A stretch of 64,000 nt of DNA from Dictyostelium firmibasis (GCA_036169595.1 CM069766.1:1897501-1961500), one strand, 5' to 3'. Counted from the stretch's first letter, positions 23,223 through 40,298 are shown. The notes: generated by a model from the letters alone, not told the origin. Numbers and translations are program-made.

Positions 23223-24671
23223 ATGGGAGATAGAGATATTCCAGATGAATGGGATACAGTTTCAGAGGATCAAATTAAAAATAATCTATTAACATTAGAG
23301 ATTAGTAATAAATTGAGAGAATTAAAATTATTAGAAGTTGAATATGAAAAATTAGAAGAAAAAGAAAAAGAAATTGAAAATAAAAAAACAACAACAATAA
23401 CAACAACAGATATTAAAATTAAAGAATTTATAAAGAATGAAATTAAAAAAGGTGGAGAAGAAATTGTTTATAATGAGGGAGGAGAAGAAAATGGGGAAGA
23501 AGAAGAAGAAGAACCATTATTATTAATAAATTTCACCAAATGGTCATATAATAAGATAAAGTATATGGGTGGTGGTAAAATTGAGAATCAAGATTTATTC
23601 GATAGATTAGTGAATAAATTAAATAGTGAAGAAGAATTCTTTATTACAATGACTGATGACCTATTGGAGAGAGAGTTGGCATTTCATACAACCAATAAAC
23701 AATGGAGAGAGGATATCAAACAATTGGAACGACAATACCAAGGTGACTATTTCTCGTTATTATCATATCCACCGACATTGGGAGGATTCCTTTTAGAGAA
23801 TATTTGGTCAAAGATTAAAGAGGGAACTGAATGGAAGAGTGTAAACATTCTGAAATGTATTTATTTAGCGAAAACCAACAGATCATTACTCTATAAACAT
23901 AACATGGCTTTAGCAATTGAATTCATGGCTTTGGAACAAAAACTATTGGGCCCAACTGCCAAACGTTTAAAGGATGAAGAGGATTTAGAATATAACATTC
24001 AATTACGTCAATATGAAGAGTTGATGCAAAAACGTTATGAAAATGAAATCAATGAAGGTATCATTAAAAATTTACAACAAGTAGTCTATACAAACGAAGG
24101 TATTTCAAATAATTTAGATAGAATAAATAGTAGTAAAATAAATGAAATAAATGATGATTATAATAATAATGAGGATAGTGGCGAATATAGTGATGGTGAT
24201 GGTAGTTATTGTAGTACTTGTGATGGTCGTGATAGTGATAGTGACTATGACGATGGTAATGATGAAAACAATGGTGGTGATGATAGAATGATTGAAGAGC
24301 CTGAAGAAGATGACACTACAACCAGTACAAGTTTTCAACAATCAGATGATGATGAGGCAGATAATGAGTTGGACGATGAGGACAATAGAAAAAAGAAAAA
24401 AGAGAAATTAATAGAGGAAAGAAAGATAAAAGAGATCGAGGCAGAAAGAATTCATAAAGAAAATGAAAAAAAAAAGATTGAAACACCACCCCCACCAACA
24501 TTAAATATTTTAGATAAAATTATTGCAATGATATTCAGTAAATTAACAGTACAGTCGAATAAAGAATCTCATTATCAAACCTTAAAAAGATTAGAATCAT
24601 CAATCAAAGAAACTTGGATTGAAGAATTTGGTTGTTTACCTCCAAATTGTTTATGGAGAGAAGAACAATAG
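23223..24671 (+). CDS. Acidic coiled-coil orphan protein, 482 aa
   Basis: Single exon from the first ATG. Residues 1-70 begin MGDRDIPDEWDTVSEDQI and run into a heptad-rich Leu/Glu/Lys coiled coil. Residues about 95-290 look globular, with WSYNKIKYM, FFITMTDDLLERELAFH, YFSLLSYPPTLGGFLLENIW and HNMALAIEFMALEQKLLGP. Then comes a Asp/Ser/Glu-rich acidic linker (about 310-390), a basic/acidic helix (KKKEKLIEERKIKEIEAERIHKE) and a C-terminal conserved-looking block (TLNILDKIIAMIFSKL...WIEEFGCLPPNCLW). No signal peptide or TM. I do not recognise the family. Confidence 0.8.
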   Translation: MGDRDIPDEWDTVSEDQIKNNLLTLEISNKLRELKLLEVEYEKLEEKEKEIENKKTTTITTTDIKIKEFIKNEIKKGGEEIVYNEGGEENGEEEEEEPLLLINFTKWSYNKIKYMGGGKIENQDLFDRLVNKLNSEEEFFITMTDDLLERELAFHTTNKQWREDIKQLERQYQGDYFSLLSYPPTLGGFLLENIWSKIKEGTEWKSVNILKCIYLAKTNRSLLYKHNMALAIEFMALEQKLLGPTAKRLKDEEDLEYNIQLRQYEELMQKRYENEINEGIIKNLQQVVYTNEGISNNLDRINSSKINEINDDYNNNEDSGEYSDGDGSYCSTCDGRDSDSDYDDGNDENNGGDDRMIEEPEEDDTTTSTSFQQSDDDEADNELDDEDNRKKKKEKLIEERKIKEIEAERIHKENEKKKIETPPPPTLNILDKIIAMIFSKLTVQSNKESHYQTLKRLESSIKETWIEEFGCLPPNCLWREEQ

Positions 24672-24857
24672 TTTTTTAAATAATGATAAAAACAATAAAT
24701 TAATAAATAATATAATGTAAATGAATATTATAATAATTTTTATTATTAAATTCTTTGTTCATCACCAAATTTTATATTCAAATAAATAATTTATTCTTTT
24801 AACTGTATTTAAAACAAAAAAAAATATTTTTTATTTTATTTTATTTATTTCCCCCAA

Positions 24858-25980
24858 TTAGTCATGTTCGATAATATCTTTATCTTTATCATCTTCGTTT
24901 ATTGTTGAGTGGGATGATTCATGAGCCAAACTTAATATTCTTTCACATTTTACTCTCTTTTTTGCTCTTTCTTGATCCTCCTCTGATAATAACGATCTTC
25001 TTGGTGCTTCATCGTGATGTTTTTTCAAATCTTCCTCTTCTAATTTTTGATAAAATGTATTGCTTACAGACTCTAATGGTGTTGGCGGTATAGTATCTCT
25101 ATTAATCTCAGTTTTTTTATTTTTTTTATTATTGTTATTATTGCTATTATTATTACTATTATTATTATTATTGTTATTATTATTTCCAATGTTACCATTG
25201 GAAATGGAATTGTTTTTATTTAATTCGTTATTATCGTCATCATCATTTTTACTATCATCTAAATTCATTTTATCATCGTCTTTTTTATCTTGACTATCGC
25301 TGTTATCATTATCGTTATTACTTTTACCATTGTTATTACTATTGTTTTCATTGTTTTTATTATTTATCTTATTGTTTTGTTTATTATTATTTACACCAGA
25401 AGCTTCTTCTTTTTTTGAATATTGTTGTTGTTTTATCATATCATAATTTGGAATTTTAGTTGTTGTAATATCTGTTAATTTAATTAATGAATTTTCAATC
25501 TGTCTTTTTTGTTTATTTTTGGTTTTCTTGATTTTATAAGGATCTGTGACAACTTCGCCATATAACTATAAGTTGTATTTTTAAAAATTTTCAATTAGTA
25601 ATTATTTTTGGAAATAAATGAAAAATAAAAAAAAGGAATTTATTAAAAAATACAAACAGGTGTTTTTGAAAAAGTATGTTTCTCTGGGAAACTTGGTAAA
25701 AAAGAAGGTATGTGTAATGGGAAATCTTGTTCCTCAGTTTTATATAGTGAAGGTTTTGATGTTTGTTCGGCACTACCCTGTAATGGGAACGGTGGGACAA
25801 CTTGCGCAAATGGTGTTTCATCCGATTGTAAAAGAAATTGTTGTAGTTCATGTATATTAATTGACATATCCTCAAATGCTTGTTTAACATCAAAAAAGTT
25901 TGAATCAGTTCTACATGATAACTCACTATATTCGTGTGCTCTTATACCAATATCTTGTATATCTATAATATTTATTGTTA

Positions 25981-26035
<55 letters not shown>

Positions 26036-26208
26036 CATCATATCATTATTATTTTTTAAAAAAAAAACAAAACATACATAATTGAATTACATCTGCTAAA
26101 GAATCTGTTGCGATTTGACTAATTGAAGTGAAACCTAAATTTTTGGCAACTTGGGCAACTACTATTTTACATAAAACTCTTGCAAAATTATCGCACATTC
26201 TTTATATC
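24858..26208 (-). CDS. taf8: TFIID subunit TAF8, three exons, 377 aa
   Basis: Exons 26208-26088, 25962-25658 and 25565-24858 join in frame. Exons 1 and 2 give a histone fold of the bromo-associated type (ARVLCKIVVAQVAKNLGFTS, SLADVIQLYIQDIGIRAHEYSE, FDVKQAFEDMSINIHELQQFL). The TAF8 signature in human is HIPSHFPEFPDPHTYIKTPTY; here it is LHIPSFLPSFPEKHTFSKTP followed across the second intron by LYGEVVTDPYKIKK. Only the GTTTGT donor at 25657 keeps both frame and this motif intact; the nearby GTATTT would break it. The C-terminal half is Asn/Asp rich with nuclear-type basic patches. TAF8 pairs with TAF10 within TFIID. Intron 1 holds (ATT)n. Confidence 0.92.
25984..26034. repeat. (ATT)n tract in taf8 intron 1
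   Basis: About 17 near-perfect trinucleotide units between splice donor 26087 and acceptor 25963. Confidence 0.9.
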
Positions 26209-26628
26209 CTGTATATATCGAATATATTGATTTAATATATTACTTTATTGTTTTATAGGACCAAGAAATAATTGTAAATTAAAAAATTTGAAAAATAATT
26301 ATTTTGAAATTTTTTTTTTTTAGAGGCAAATTTTGAAAAAAAAAATAAAAAAAAAAAAAAATAAAAAAAAAAAAAAAAAAAAAAAGGAAAAAAAAGATTT
26401 TCAATGATCTTTACTTCTTTTTCTAAAAAAAGTTATTTAATTTTTGATTTTAATTTCTAGTTTGGTACTATTATTTTTTTTTTTTTCTTTTTTTTTTTAT
26501 TATTTAGTTATACTTATTTTATTGAAAATAAAAAAAATAAAAAAATAAAAAAAATGAAAAAAATTTAAAACTTTTTTGATTTTTTTTTTTTTTTTTTTTT
26601 CATATCTTTTGAGTCAAGAAAAAAAAAA
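26209..26628. other. Divergent intergenic region taf8/Tim17-like gene
   Basis: Poly-A and poly-T runs; nothing else seen. Confidence 0.8.
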
Positions 26629-27441
26629 ATGGAACCAAACAAAGAAGATAATAATATTAATAACAATATTGATAATAATATTGATAATGAAAAGAAAATT
26701 TTAACAGATAGAATTAAAATATTATTACATCCAAAACCACCATCAATTGGCGATAGTGTTTTTGAAGGTACAAAGAATGGATTTCTATGTGGAGTTGGAG
26801 TTGGATTGATGGTACCAATTATATTTAGAGGTAGAGGAATTGAACCTGTTAGTTCATTAATAAAATCAGTTTTAAATTTAACATTTATCGGTACAACATT
26901 TTCATCAACATTACACATACTTCAATATAATTTTCTATTACCACCAATGTCATCATGGGCAATCAGTGGTCTCATTATTGGTGGTACAACATCACATATG
27001 CTTGGACGTTCAAATTTTGCAAAAGGTATGTTTAGTGGTGGAATTTTTGGTGCATTAGGTTACATGGTACATAATAAAATATATAGAGAGGAGATCAATA
27101 GGAATATAATTTTAGACATTAATGAATTGAAAGGATTAGTTGAAGAGAATAAAAACAAAGGTCACAACATTGAATTATCATTACGTGATCAAAATCTATA
27201 TGATAAACTTATGGAAGGTGTTGATAATAGAATGAGTGATCCTGCCTATAATCAAACCAATGATTCACTTAGTTTTTCAAAAATTTTAAAATCTCTCAAT
27301 CCTCTAAAAGAAATCACCGAAGAAGAAAAGAAATTAATCATTCAAAAAAATAATGAAAGAGATAATACCGTCATTTTAGATTTAAAAGGTAAATCAAAAC
27401 CAGAACAACAACAAAATAATGACACTGACAATAATATATAA
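26629..27441 (+). CDS. Small-Gly/Ser membrane protein, possibly Tim17/TIMMDC1-like, 270 aa
   Basis: Single exon. After an Asn/Asp-rich N-terminus (residues 1-25), residues about 40-150 form three to four moderately hydrophobic, Gly-rich segments: GTKNGFLCGVGVGLMVPII, SVLNLTFIGTTFSSTLHIL, SSWAISGLIIGGTTSHM and GMFSGGIFGALGYMV. Gly-rich GxxxG-type helices with short polar loops are the pattern of the Tim17/22/23 superfamily, and the spacing with a charged C-terminal tail (about 155-270) recalls TIMMDC1 (complex I assembly). The similarity is by pattern only, so the assignment is tentative. Convergent with trmt112, only 48 bp apart. Confidence 0.7.
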   Translation: MEPNKEDNNINNNIDNNIDNEKKILTDRIKILLHPKPPSIGDSVFEGTKNGFLCGVGVGLMVPIIFRGRGIEPVSSLIKSVLNLTFIGTTFSSTLHILQYNFLLPPMSSWAISGLIIGGTTSHMLGRSNFAKGMFSGGIFGALGYMVHNKIYREEINRNIILDINELKGLVEENKNKGHNIELSLRDQNLYDKLMEGVDNRMSDPAYNQTNDSLSFSKILKSLNPLKEITEEEKKLIIQKNNERDNTVILDLKGKSKPEQQQNNDTDNNI

Positions 27442-27489
27442 ACAAATAATAAATATAAAAATTTATATTATAATAATATCACAATTGTT

Positions 27490-27988
27490 TTATTCTTTAA
27501 TATCTTGATAAATTTCATCTTCTCTTAATAACATATTTGGAATACCTTTATCAATTGGATAAACTCTTTGACAATTTGGACATGTTAAACTACCTGTAAT
27601 AACTTTAAGCTGTATATATTTTATAAATATGTATACGGGTGTTAGTAGTGCTATGTTAATAAAAAAAGCGTATGTTTATAAAGATAAATTATTAATTAAT
27701 AATAAATAAAAACAATATTACATTACAAAGTAAACTATGTAAAGTTTTTAAAAATTCTTCATCTTCTAAAGAATGTTTTGTGGTATCTAATTGAATTGGT
27801 ATATTAAATTTTTTAGAGATTTCAGCGATTCCTGCCCAATCAAGTTTTGGATATATATTTTTAGTGAATTCATAGTTGAATTCTTGTTCTAATACAATTT
27901 GTTCTGTACATTCTACCTTTAATGGGAATCCTTTACCCATGCATTGCTTCTTGGTGCAAGCCATCATATTGTGTGTTAAAATTTTCAT
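27490..27988 (-). CDS. trmt112: TRM112, activator subunit of methyltransferases, two exons, 128 aa
   Basis: Exon 1 (27988-27722) opens [24 protein letters not shown] and contains [19 protein letters not shown] and [13 protein letters not shown], matching human TRMT112 segment by segment. Exon 2 (27609-27490), joined in phase 0, gives [32 protein letters not shown], the zinc-knuckle half and the invariant G-I-P-N-M-L-L end. Cysteines in the CxxC of exon 2 pair with those near residues 11-16 for zinc. The protein is the common partner of Trm9/ALKBH8, Trm11, Bud23/WBSCR22 and Mtq2, so it serves tRNA, 18S rRNA and eRF1 methylation. Confidence 0.95.
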
Positions 27989-28544
27989 TCTTTGATTTCT
28001 ATTTATTTAATTTTGCCAAATAAAAAAAAATTAAAAAAAAAAAAAAATAAAATAAAAACGAAATTTTTTTTCTTTTTTTTTTATTTTTTTTTTTTTCATT
28101 TTTATTTTTAAAATTTCCACTCCCGTCTTTTTGTTTATTTGATGGCCCATTGGCAAATAAACTTTTGATTTTATACTCATAAAATACAATAAACTATATT
28201 TTTTTTTATTATTATATTATATAATAAAAACAAAAAATCAATATCTGATAGTTAAATTATTGATATAATTATTAACAATCCCACAATAATAAAAAAAAAA
28301 AAAAAAAAAAAAATCAAAAACAAAAACAAATTTTTATTTTATGAACTGACACACAACGATTTTAAATTTTATTTCATTTTTTTTATTTTTTTAATTTTTT
28401 AAGTTTTTGATCTCCACCAAAATTTTAAGAAATTTTTTTTTTTTCTAATTTTTTTTCTTTTAAAAGTTTTTTTTTATAATTTTTTATTTGTATTTTATAA
28501 TTTTGTGTCATTATAATAAGAGAAAAAAAAAAAAATAATAAGAG
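27989..28544. other. Divergent intergenic region trmt112/AIG1-like gene
   Basis: A/T runs with a short mixed patch at about 28338-28362. A TCCCACAA at about 28278 matches the eight-base DUSE consensus of small RNA genes, but no TATA-like box or RNA gene follows at the right distance. Confidence 0.65.
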
Positions 28545-30698
28545 ATGAATTTAGATTTTGCACTTAGCATTTTAAGATACCATTTACAGTCCAATGGTAG
28601 ATTGTATGATATATCCAAAGATACTACCAAAAATACAATCACCATCAAAAATAAATTAACTTTAGAAGAAAGATATATAGATTTTAATGAAATACAAGAT
28701 TTTTTGCAACGTGGGTAGTCAAAAAAAATTAATTTTAAATAAAATAAAAAAAAAAATTAACATCAAATTAATTTTTTTTTATTATTTTTTTTTTTAATTA
28801 AAGTTGATGAATTCGAATATAATTTGATTGCAAATGGATTTAAAGATAGATTATCTCTTAGATCAAATGTAAAACCAGACTCCATAGTGAATCAAGGACC
28901 AAATAATAAAATGGGAAGTTCATTAGCTTTACTTGACAAAGTTAGTAGTTTAGTAGATGATGAAAAGGACACAATGTTTCTACTTTTAATTGGTATTACA
29001 GGAGTTGGTAAATCAACATTCATCAACATGGTAATAAACTATATAAAATACTCATGTTTACAGGATGCAGTTGATAATGCAACAATTGATCAAATTTATA
29101 CTATAGCATCATTTGTCGAAATTGAAGATTCTGATAAAAAACATAGAATTCAATTAGGTGATGTTGGTGATTATAAAGTTGGATCAGCAGTAACACAATA
29201 TTCAAGACAGTATAGAATTAAATTACCAGATGGTAAAACACTTTGTTTGATTGATGCACCAGGTGTTGGAGATCCAAAAGGTACACTACAAGATAACAAA
29301 CACTTTGAAAATATTTTACATGAACTATCATCATTAAAAAAGTTAAATGCTATTTGTATTTTAATGCGTCCAGATGAAACAAGAGCTACAGTTTTATTTA
29401 GTTATTGTTTAAATCAATTACTTTTACATTTACATTCAAGTGCAAAAGATAATATTTTCTTTTGTTTCACACATACAAGAGGTACAATGTATAAACCAGG
29501 TCCAACTAAATCTATTTTAGAAGAACATTTAGAGAAAATGAAAGATCAATCAAACATTGAAATTAATGTTAAAGATAGAATCTTTTGTTTCGATAATGAA
29601 TCGTTCAATTATTTAGCAGCAAAATTAAATGGTGTAACTAATTTCACAGATGAAGATGAATTTGATTATAGTAGAAGTTGGACTAGATCATCAAAGGAAT
29701 TAGCAAGACTATTGAACGAGATTTCAAAAGTTAAACCACATGATGTAGCAAACACAGTTTGTATAAACAATGCAAGAGCAATGATTGGTAATTTAGCTCA
29801 ACCAATGTCATCATGTATTTCAAATATTAATAAAAACATCAATTTAATGAAGGAACAAGCTGAAAAGTTGAGAGGTCAAAGTGTTAGTGAATCATTGCTA
29901 TATATTCCAGAAGCTAAGCTTTTAACAGAAAATTTGAATCTTGGTCATTTAGTTTGTACAAAGAAAGGATGTACAAGCTCAACAGATAAACCATGTAACA
30001 CCGAAATTAAACCACAAAAATGGTTTAAATCAGTCTACTGGTGTGATAATTTTAAATTTGTTGGTTCATGTACAAAATGCTCAAACCCTGGAATTTTACC
30101 ATGTCTTTGGTATGACCATACTATAATATCAATCAAAGAAACACCTCAAATCAATCATATATCCAGTCAATCCCGTTCAAATATTTCAAGAACTAAAAGT
30201 GAAATCATTGTAGAGAAAGATGAATTAGTATCAACTATGGAGCTAAGAATTAAACAATTCCAGAGTGAATATGATACCATCAAGAATGCAATCGTTGACT
30301 TTTCTGTATTCTTGTGGCAACATTCCCTTATAAAAGTCAATCGTTACTATGAAGAATATATCAATGTTCAAATTAAAACATTGGAGAACTCAAATAATTC
30401 CGAAGAATTAATTAAAAAGCTTAATTTTCATTTAAGTGAATATAAAGCCAGTGTTGAAGAACAAAAAAAAAATGTCCAAAACAACATAGCAACTGTTAAA
30501 TCAAAAGATGAAATCTTTGAGACTTTTGATGTATTACTTAAAATGCCAATGGTCGGTTATATCATTCAAGATCAAATAAAGCTCAAACAAAGCAATCTTT
30601 TCAAAAGTGAGGCAGTCGAAATTGATCTTGTCACTAGAATGAAAAATAAAGCAAAGAGTACCTATAATAAAACCGAGTCATCCAAGTCATGGTATTAA
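28545..30698 (+). CDS. AIG1/septin-like P-loop GTPase with Cys-rich module, copy 1, two exons, 686 aa
   Basis: Exon 1 28545-28710 and exon 2 28804-30698 join in phase 1. The donor is GTGGGT, less usual than GTAAGT; the next GT (28715) would give a stop. The GTPase has G1 GITGVGKST (about 119-127) and G3 DAPGVGDPKG (about 206). A FCFTHTRGT segment is likely in place of a canonical NKxD G4. A coiled region follows, then Cys pairs (LVCTKKGC...CTKC...PCLWYDH), then a helical tail with VDFSVFLWQHSLIKVN and EIFETFDVLLKMPMVGYIIQDQ. The family relates to AIG1/GIMAP and other TRAFAC septin-like GTPases, often membrane- or immunity-linked elsewhere; the role here is unknown. Confidence 0.8.
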
Positions 30699-30834
30699 TA
30701 CACCTTTTTTATAATCATGGCAAATAAAATTTAATTTTTGTATTTTTAAAATAATCCATTTATTATTTTTTTTTTTTTTTTTCACATTCAAATTTTAAAA
30801 AATTTTCATTTCAATTTCGGAAAATTTTCAATCA

Positions 30835-32774
30835 ATGAATCAAACAGTTTTTATATATGAAGATTATTTCGAAAAATTAAAAGAAATTTCAATTAATGGT
30901 AAATATATAATATCAAAATTTTATTATTAACTTTATTCAATATTAATTTTTTTATTTATATTAAAGGTGAAAATAAAAAAAAGATAAATTCAAGTATTTA
31001 TGGTGGTGATTTGAAAGATGAAAACAATTCATATCAGTCAATCAATTCATTTATCGATAATGAAAAGGATACAATATTTATACTTTTAATAGGTATTAGT
31101 GGTGTTGGTAAATCAACTTTCATCAATATGGTAGTTAATTATATCAAATACTCATGTTTACAGGATGCAATCGATAATGAAACATTGGATCAAATTTATA
31201 ACATAGCATCAAAGGTTAATATTAAAGATTCTGATAAAAAACATATAATTTCTTTAGGTAGTGTTGATGATTATAGGGTTGGATCTTCAGTAACACAATA
31301 TCCGAAAAAATATAAAATTATTTTACCAGATGGTAAAATAATTTGTTTAATAGATTCGCCAGGTGTTGGTGATCCCAAAGGTACATTGCAAGATAAAAAA
31401 CATTTTGAAAATATTTTACACGAAATATCATCATTAAAAAAGTTAAATGCTATTTGTATTCTGATGAGACCAAATGAAACAAGAGCTACAGTTTTATTTA
31501 ATTATTGTTTAAATGAATTACTTCTTCACCTTCATACAAGTGCAAAAGATAACATTTTCTTTTGTTTCACACATACAAGAGGTACAATGTTTAAACCAGG
31601 TCCAACTAAATCAATATTAGAGGAGTATTTAAAATTTTTAAAAGAACAAACAAATATTGAAATTTCATTAGAAAAAAACAAAATCTTTTGTTTCGATAAT
31701 GAATCATTCAATTACTTAACAGCAAAATCAAATGGTGTAACTAATTTCTCAGATGACGATAGATTTGAATATGGTAGAAGCTGGGACAGATCATCAAAGG
31801 AACTATCAAGATTGTTAGTTGAGATTTCAAAAGTTAAACCACATGATGTAGCAAACACAGTTTGTATAAACAATGCAAGAACAATGATTATAGAATTTTC
31901 TCAACCAATGGCAACTTGTATTTCAAACATTAACTCTAATATCAATTTATTAGATCTTCAAATTAAAAAATTAAAAACTCAGAGTATAAAAGAATCATTA
32001 TTATACATTCCTGAATCAGTGATTCAAACTGAAAAAATTGGAAAAAATCATTTAATTTGTACCAAAGCTGGTTGCAATAGAAAAAAAGAGGATGTTTGTA
32101 AAATAGATATACCATCTAAAATATCATGGTTTTCTTCACTTTATTGGTTTGATAATTTTAATTTTATTGGAATGTGTAAATTATGTAATGTTTCAAACAA
32201 TAAATCTCCATGTCATTTTTCTGATCATTGCATAATATGTTTCAAAGAAACTTCACATATACGTATGGTACCAAGTTCAAAAAAAGGAAAACAAAAAAAG
32301 AAAACAAATGATCAATTAAAAGAAGAAGGTGAAATTTTACATGTTGAAATTGAAGATAGAAAAAAGCAATTGATGTTTGAATATGATACCATAAAGAATT
32401 CAATCGTTGACTTTTCAGTATTTTTTTGGAATTATTCATTGGTGAAAATTAATAATTTTTATGAGGAATATATAAACATTCAAATAAAAAATTTATTGAT
32501 TCAAGAAGATTCAGAAATTCTAGTGAAAAAATTAAAAAATCATTTAAAAGAATATAAACTTAGTGTTGAAGAATGTAGGAAAAATATTCAAGAAATGAAA
32601 GCACCAGTTAAATCTCAAAAAGAAATTTTTGAAACTTTTGATACCCTATTGAATTTACCAATGGTGGGTTATATCATTCACGATCAAGTTAAAATAAAGA
32701 GAGAAAGCCTCACTAAATGTGACTCTTGTGTAATAAATATTGATTCATGTAAAATAGATAGTAGCCTTTTTTAA
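30835..32774 (+). CDS. AIG1/septin-like P-loop GTPase with Cys-rich module, copy 2, two exons, 623 aa
   Basis: Exon 1 30835-30898 and exon 2 30967-32774 join in phase 1 (GTAAAT...AAAG). From residue about 45 onward it follows copy 1 almost residue for residue in the GTPase: GISGVGKST, DSPGVGDPKGTLQDKKHFENILHE, LMRPNETRATVLFNYCLNELLLHLH and FCFTHTRGTMFKPGPTKSILEE. The Cys module (LICTKAGC, CKLCNVSNNKSPCHFSDHC) and the tail motif LPMVGYIIHDQVK are kept. The N-terminal exon is unrelated to that of copy 1, and the region between Cys module and tail has diverged. Only 136 bp separate the genes, so this is a tandem duplication with the first exon replaced or diverged. Confidence 0.8.
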
Positions 32775-32824
32775 AAACAATCATTCATGAAAAATAAATC
32801 TTGTAGTCTTTTTAAAGGAAAAGT

Positions 32825-37808
<4,984 letters not shown>

Positions 37809-37984
37809 TCTCCATTTAGTGAATAATTTGATTTTTATAAAATGTTTTTTTTTTTTTTTTTTTTAAGGTTTCACAAATTTTTTTTCTGAAAATTTGGGTA
37901 AAAAAAGAAATTGACGTTTATTTTTTAAAAACAGTTTTTTATTAATAATAAAAAAGTTGAAATAATTAAAATAGTCAATATATT

Positions 37985-38125
37985 AAAATAGTCAATATAT
38001 CACAATATTGATGATCAATTTCCTTTATGGTTATTCAAAAAAATAAATTCAAATTTTAGATTACATAGTTACCTAAAAAAGAATCGAAATCTAAAGAAAT
38101 TTTCACCGACCTATCTTAGATATTT
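37985..38125 (+). pseudogene. Fragment of the multi-TM exon of the surface-protein family, inverted
   Basis: The plus strand here resembles the sense strand of exon 2 of the gene at 32825-37808 (about 33410-33560 reversed): shared blocks are CACAATATTGATG, TTCCTTTATGGTTA and CCTATCTTAGATAT, with many differences and small gaps. It lies on the strand opposite to the adjoining exon 1-like fragment and is not open. Host gene relic. Confidence 0.75.
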
Positions 38126-38137
38126 ACAATTGGACTG

Positions 38138-38957
<820 letters not shown>

Positions 38958-39021
38958 GATGGAGGTCGATATCAGATAGTCTATTTCAAGATAATAATGT
39001 TTTATTAACTATAATTTATTC

Positions 39022-39457
39022 TCAAAGTCTGACCTAAAATGTTAAATTTAAAATTTAATCAATAAAAAAAATAAAATTTTTTTTTTTTTTATTTTTTTTT
39101 TACGACCATTAATAAATATCGTTTTCATTATTCATATCCTAATAACAAATCCTTTGACATAAATTGAATTTTTATAAAAAAAAAAAATTATTATTGTTTG
39201 ATGTCGCTAACCAAAAAATTGAATTTTTACCATTCTTTTCATTGTGAGCAATAATATAAATTGATCTTTAAATGATTGTTCTATGGTGACCTACCAATTC
39301 TTTATTCTGTAAGATTGTTGATTCTGGTTGATCCTGCAGGAATGGAATGGTTGGGTTTGATTTACGATAGAAAACTTTTCCATTTTAAAAAGTATGAAAG
39401 ATTTTTTTTTCAATTTAAATCACAAGCTTTTTCTTTTTCTTCTAAAAATTTTTTTAT

Positions 39458-39490
<33 letters not shown>

Positions 39491-39720
39491 GAACGTATTC
39501 ATGACAAAAAAAACCAAAAAAAATATTTATACACATTTTTTGATTAATTAAATTATTTAAATAATTTTTTACTTTGAAAGTTTGTTTTTCATTACTCATT
39601 AATTTGGTCATCTCATTTCTTTGATTTTTTATTTTTTTTAAAAAAATTTTATATTTTTTGCACTTTTTTTCATTTTTTTTTTTTTTTAATTTTTTTTTTT
39701 TTTTTCTAAAAAGTAATAAG
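39022..39720. other. Intergenic region before the MIX23-like gene
   Basis: A/T runs plus a mixed-composition patch at about 39190-39400 with an open plus frame (39276-39551) that has no recognisable similarity. CTGGTTGATCCTGC at 39324-39337 equals the first bases of eukaryotic small-subunit rRNA. A poly-A run lies at 39460-39488 and T-rich DNA precedes the next ATG. Confidence 0.55.
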
Positions 39721-40298
39721 ATGTCATCTGAAAATACATTAAATAATCCCAAAACAAATACTATACAATTAGAAGCACCAAAAGGTTGTGATTATGTGGA
39801 TTTAAAAGATTTTTTAGTTTTTTCAAGAAAAGATAATGGTTAGTTTTATTTCTTTTTTTTTAAATTTTTTTTTTTTTTTTTTTTTTGGGTTCTCCACGTG
39901 TAATAACAACACACTTACGATTATTCTTTGATCAAATTACAAAAATAGATAATTTTATATATGAAGTGAATAAAATTAAAAATGAAGATAGATATAGTGA
40001 ATGTGAAAAAGTATGGAATACATTAGAAGCAAAACAATTATTACGTAGTCAACTCATTTTAAATTGTATAGAAGAAACAAAAAAAGAAATTGAATCATTA
40101 AATACTCCCACTATTACAACGACAATAATCAATAATAAAAATAATAATAATATTAATATTAAAAATCAAGGAAATTCGATAGATGAATCTGAGAAAAGAA
40201 AATTAACAACAAAATTAAATATGCTAAATATGGAATTAGAGGTCGAATCAATTTTAATAGCTGCAGCTAAAAAAGTTTTTCATAAAGTTTGTAAATAA
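39721..40298 (+). CDS. MIX23 (CCDC58) family mitochondrial intermembrane-space protein, two exons, about 176 aa
   Basis: Exon 1 39721-39838 reads to KDFLVFSRKDN, then a GGT Gly codon and TAG. Exon 2 from 39889 continues G-SPRVITTHLRLFFDQITKIDNFIYEVN. The pattern matches human MIX23/CCDC58: 'C.EF..F...L..MR.IDDRIVHELN', then 'C..LY..L...H..R...I.NCI' (here CEKVWNTLEAKQLLRSQLILNCI) and the C-terminal '[21 protein letters not shown]' (here MELEVESILIAAAKKVFHKVC). Cysteines of the CX13C pattern are present. An Asn-rich insert lies in the middle. The intron (39839-39888, 50 bp) starts GTTAGT but ends TTTGG, not AG (see findings). Confidence 0.8.

Noticed and set aside
28278-28285. TCCCACAA as a DUSE promoter of a small RNA gene
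   Set aside because: Such 8-mers should occur by chance a few times in this window; no TATA-like box or RNA-like sequence at the expected spacing.
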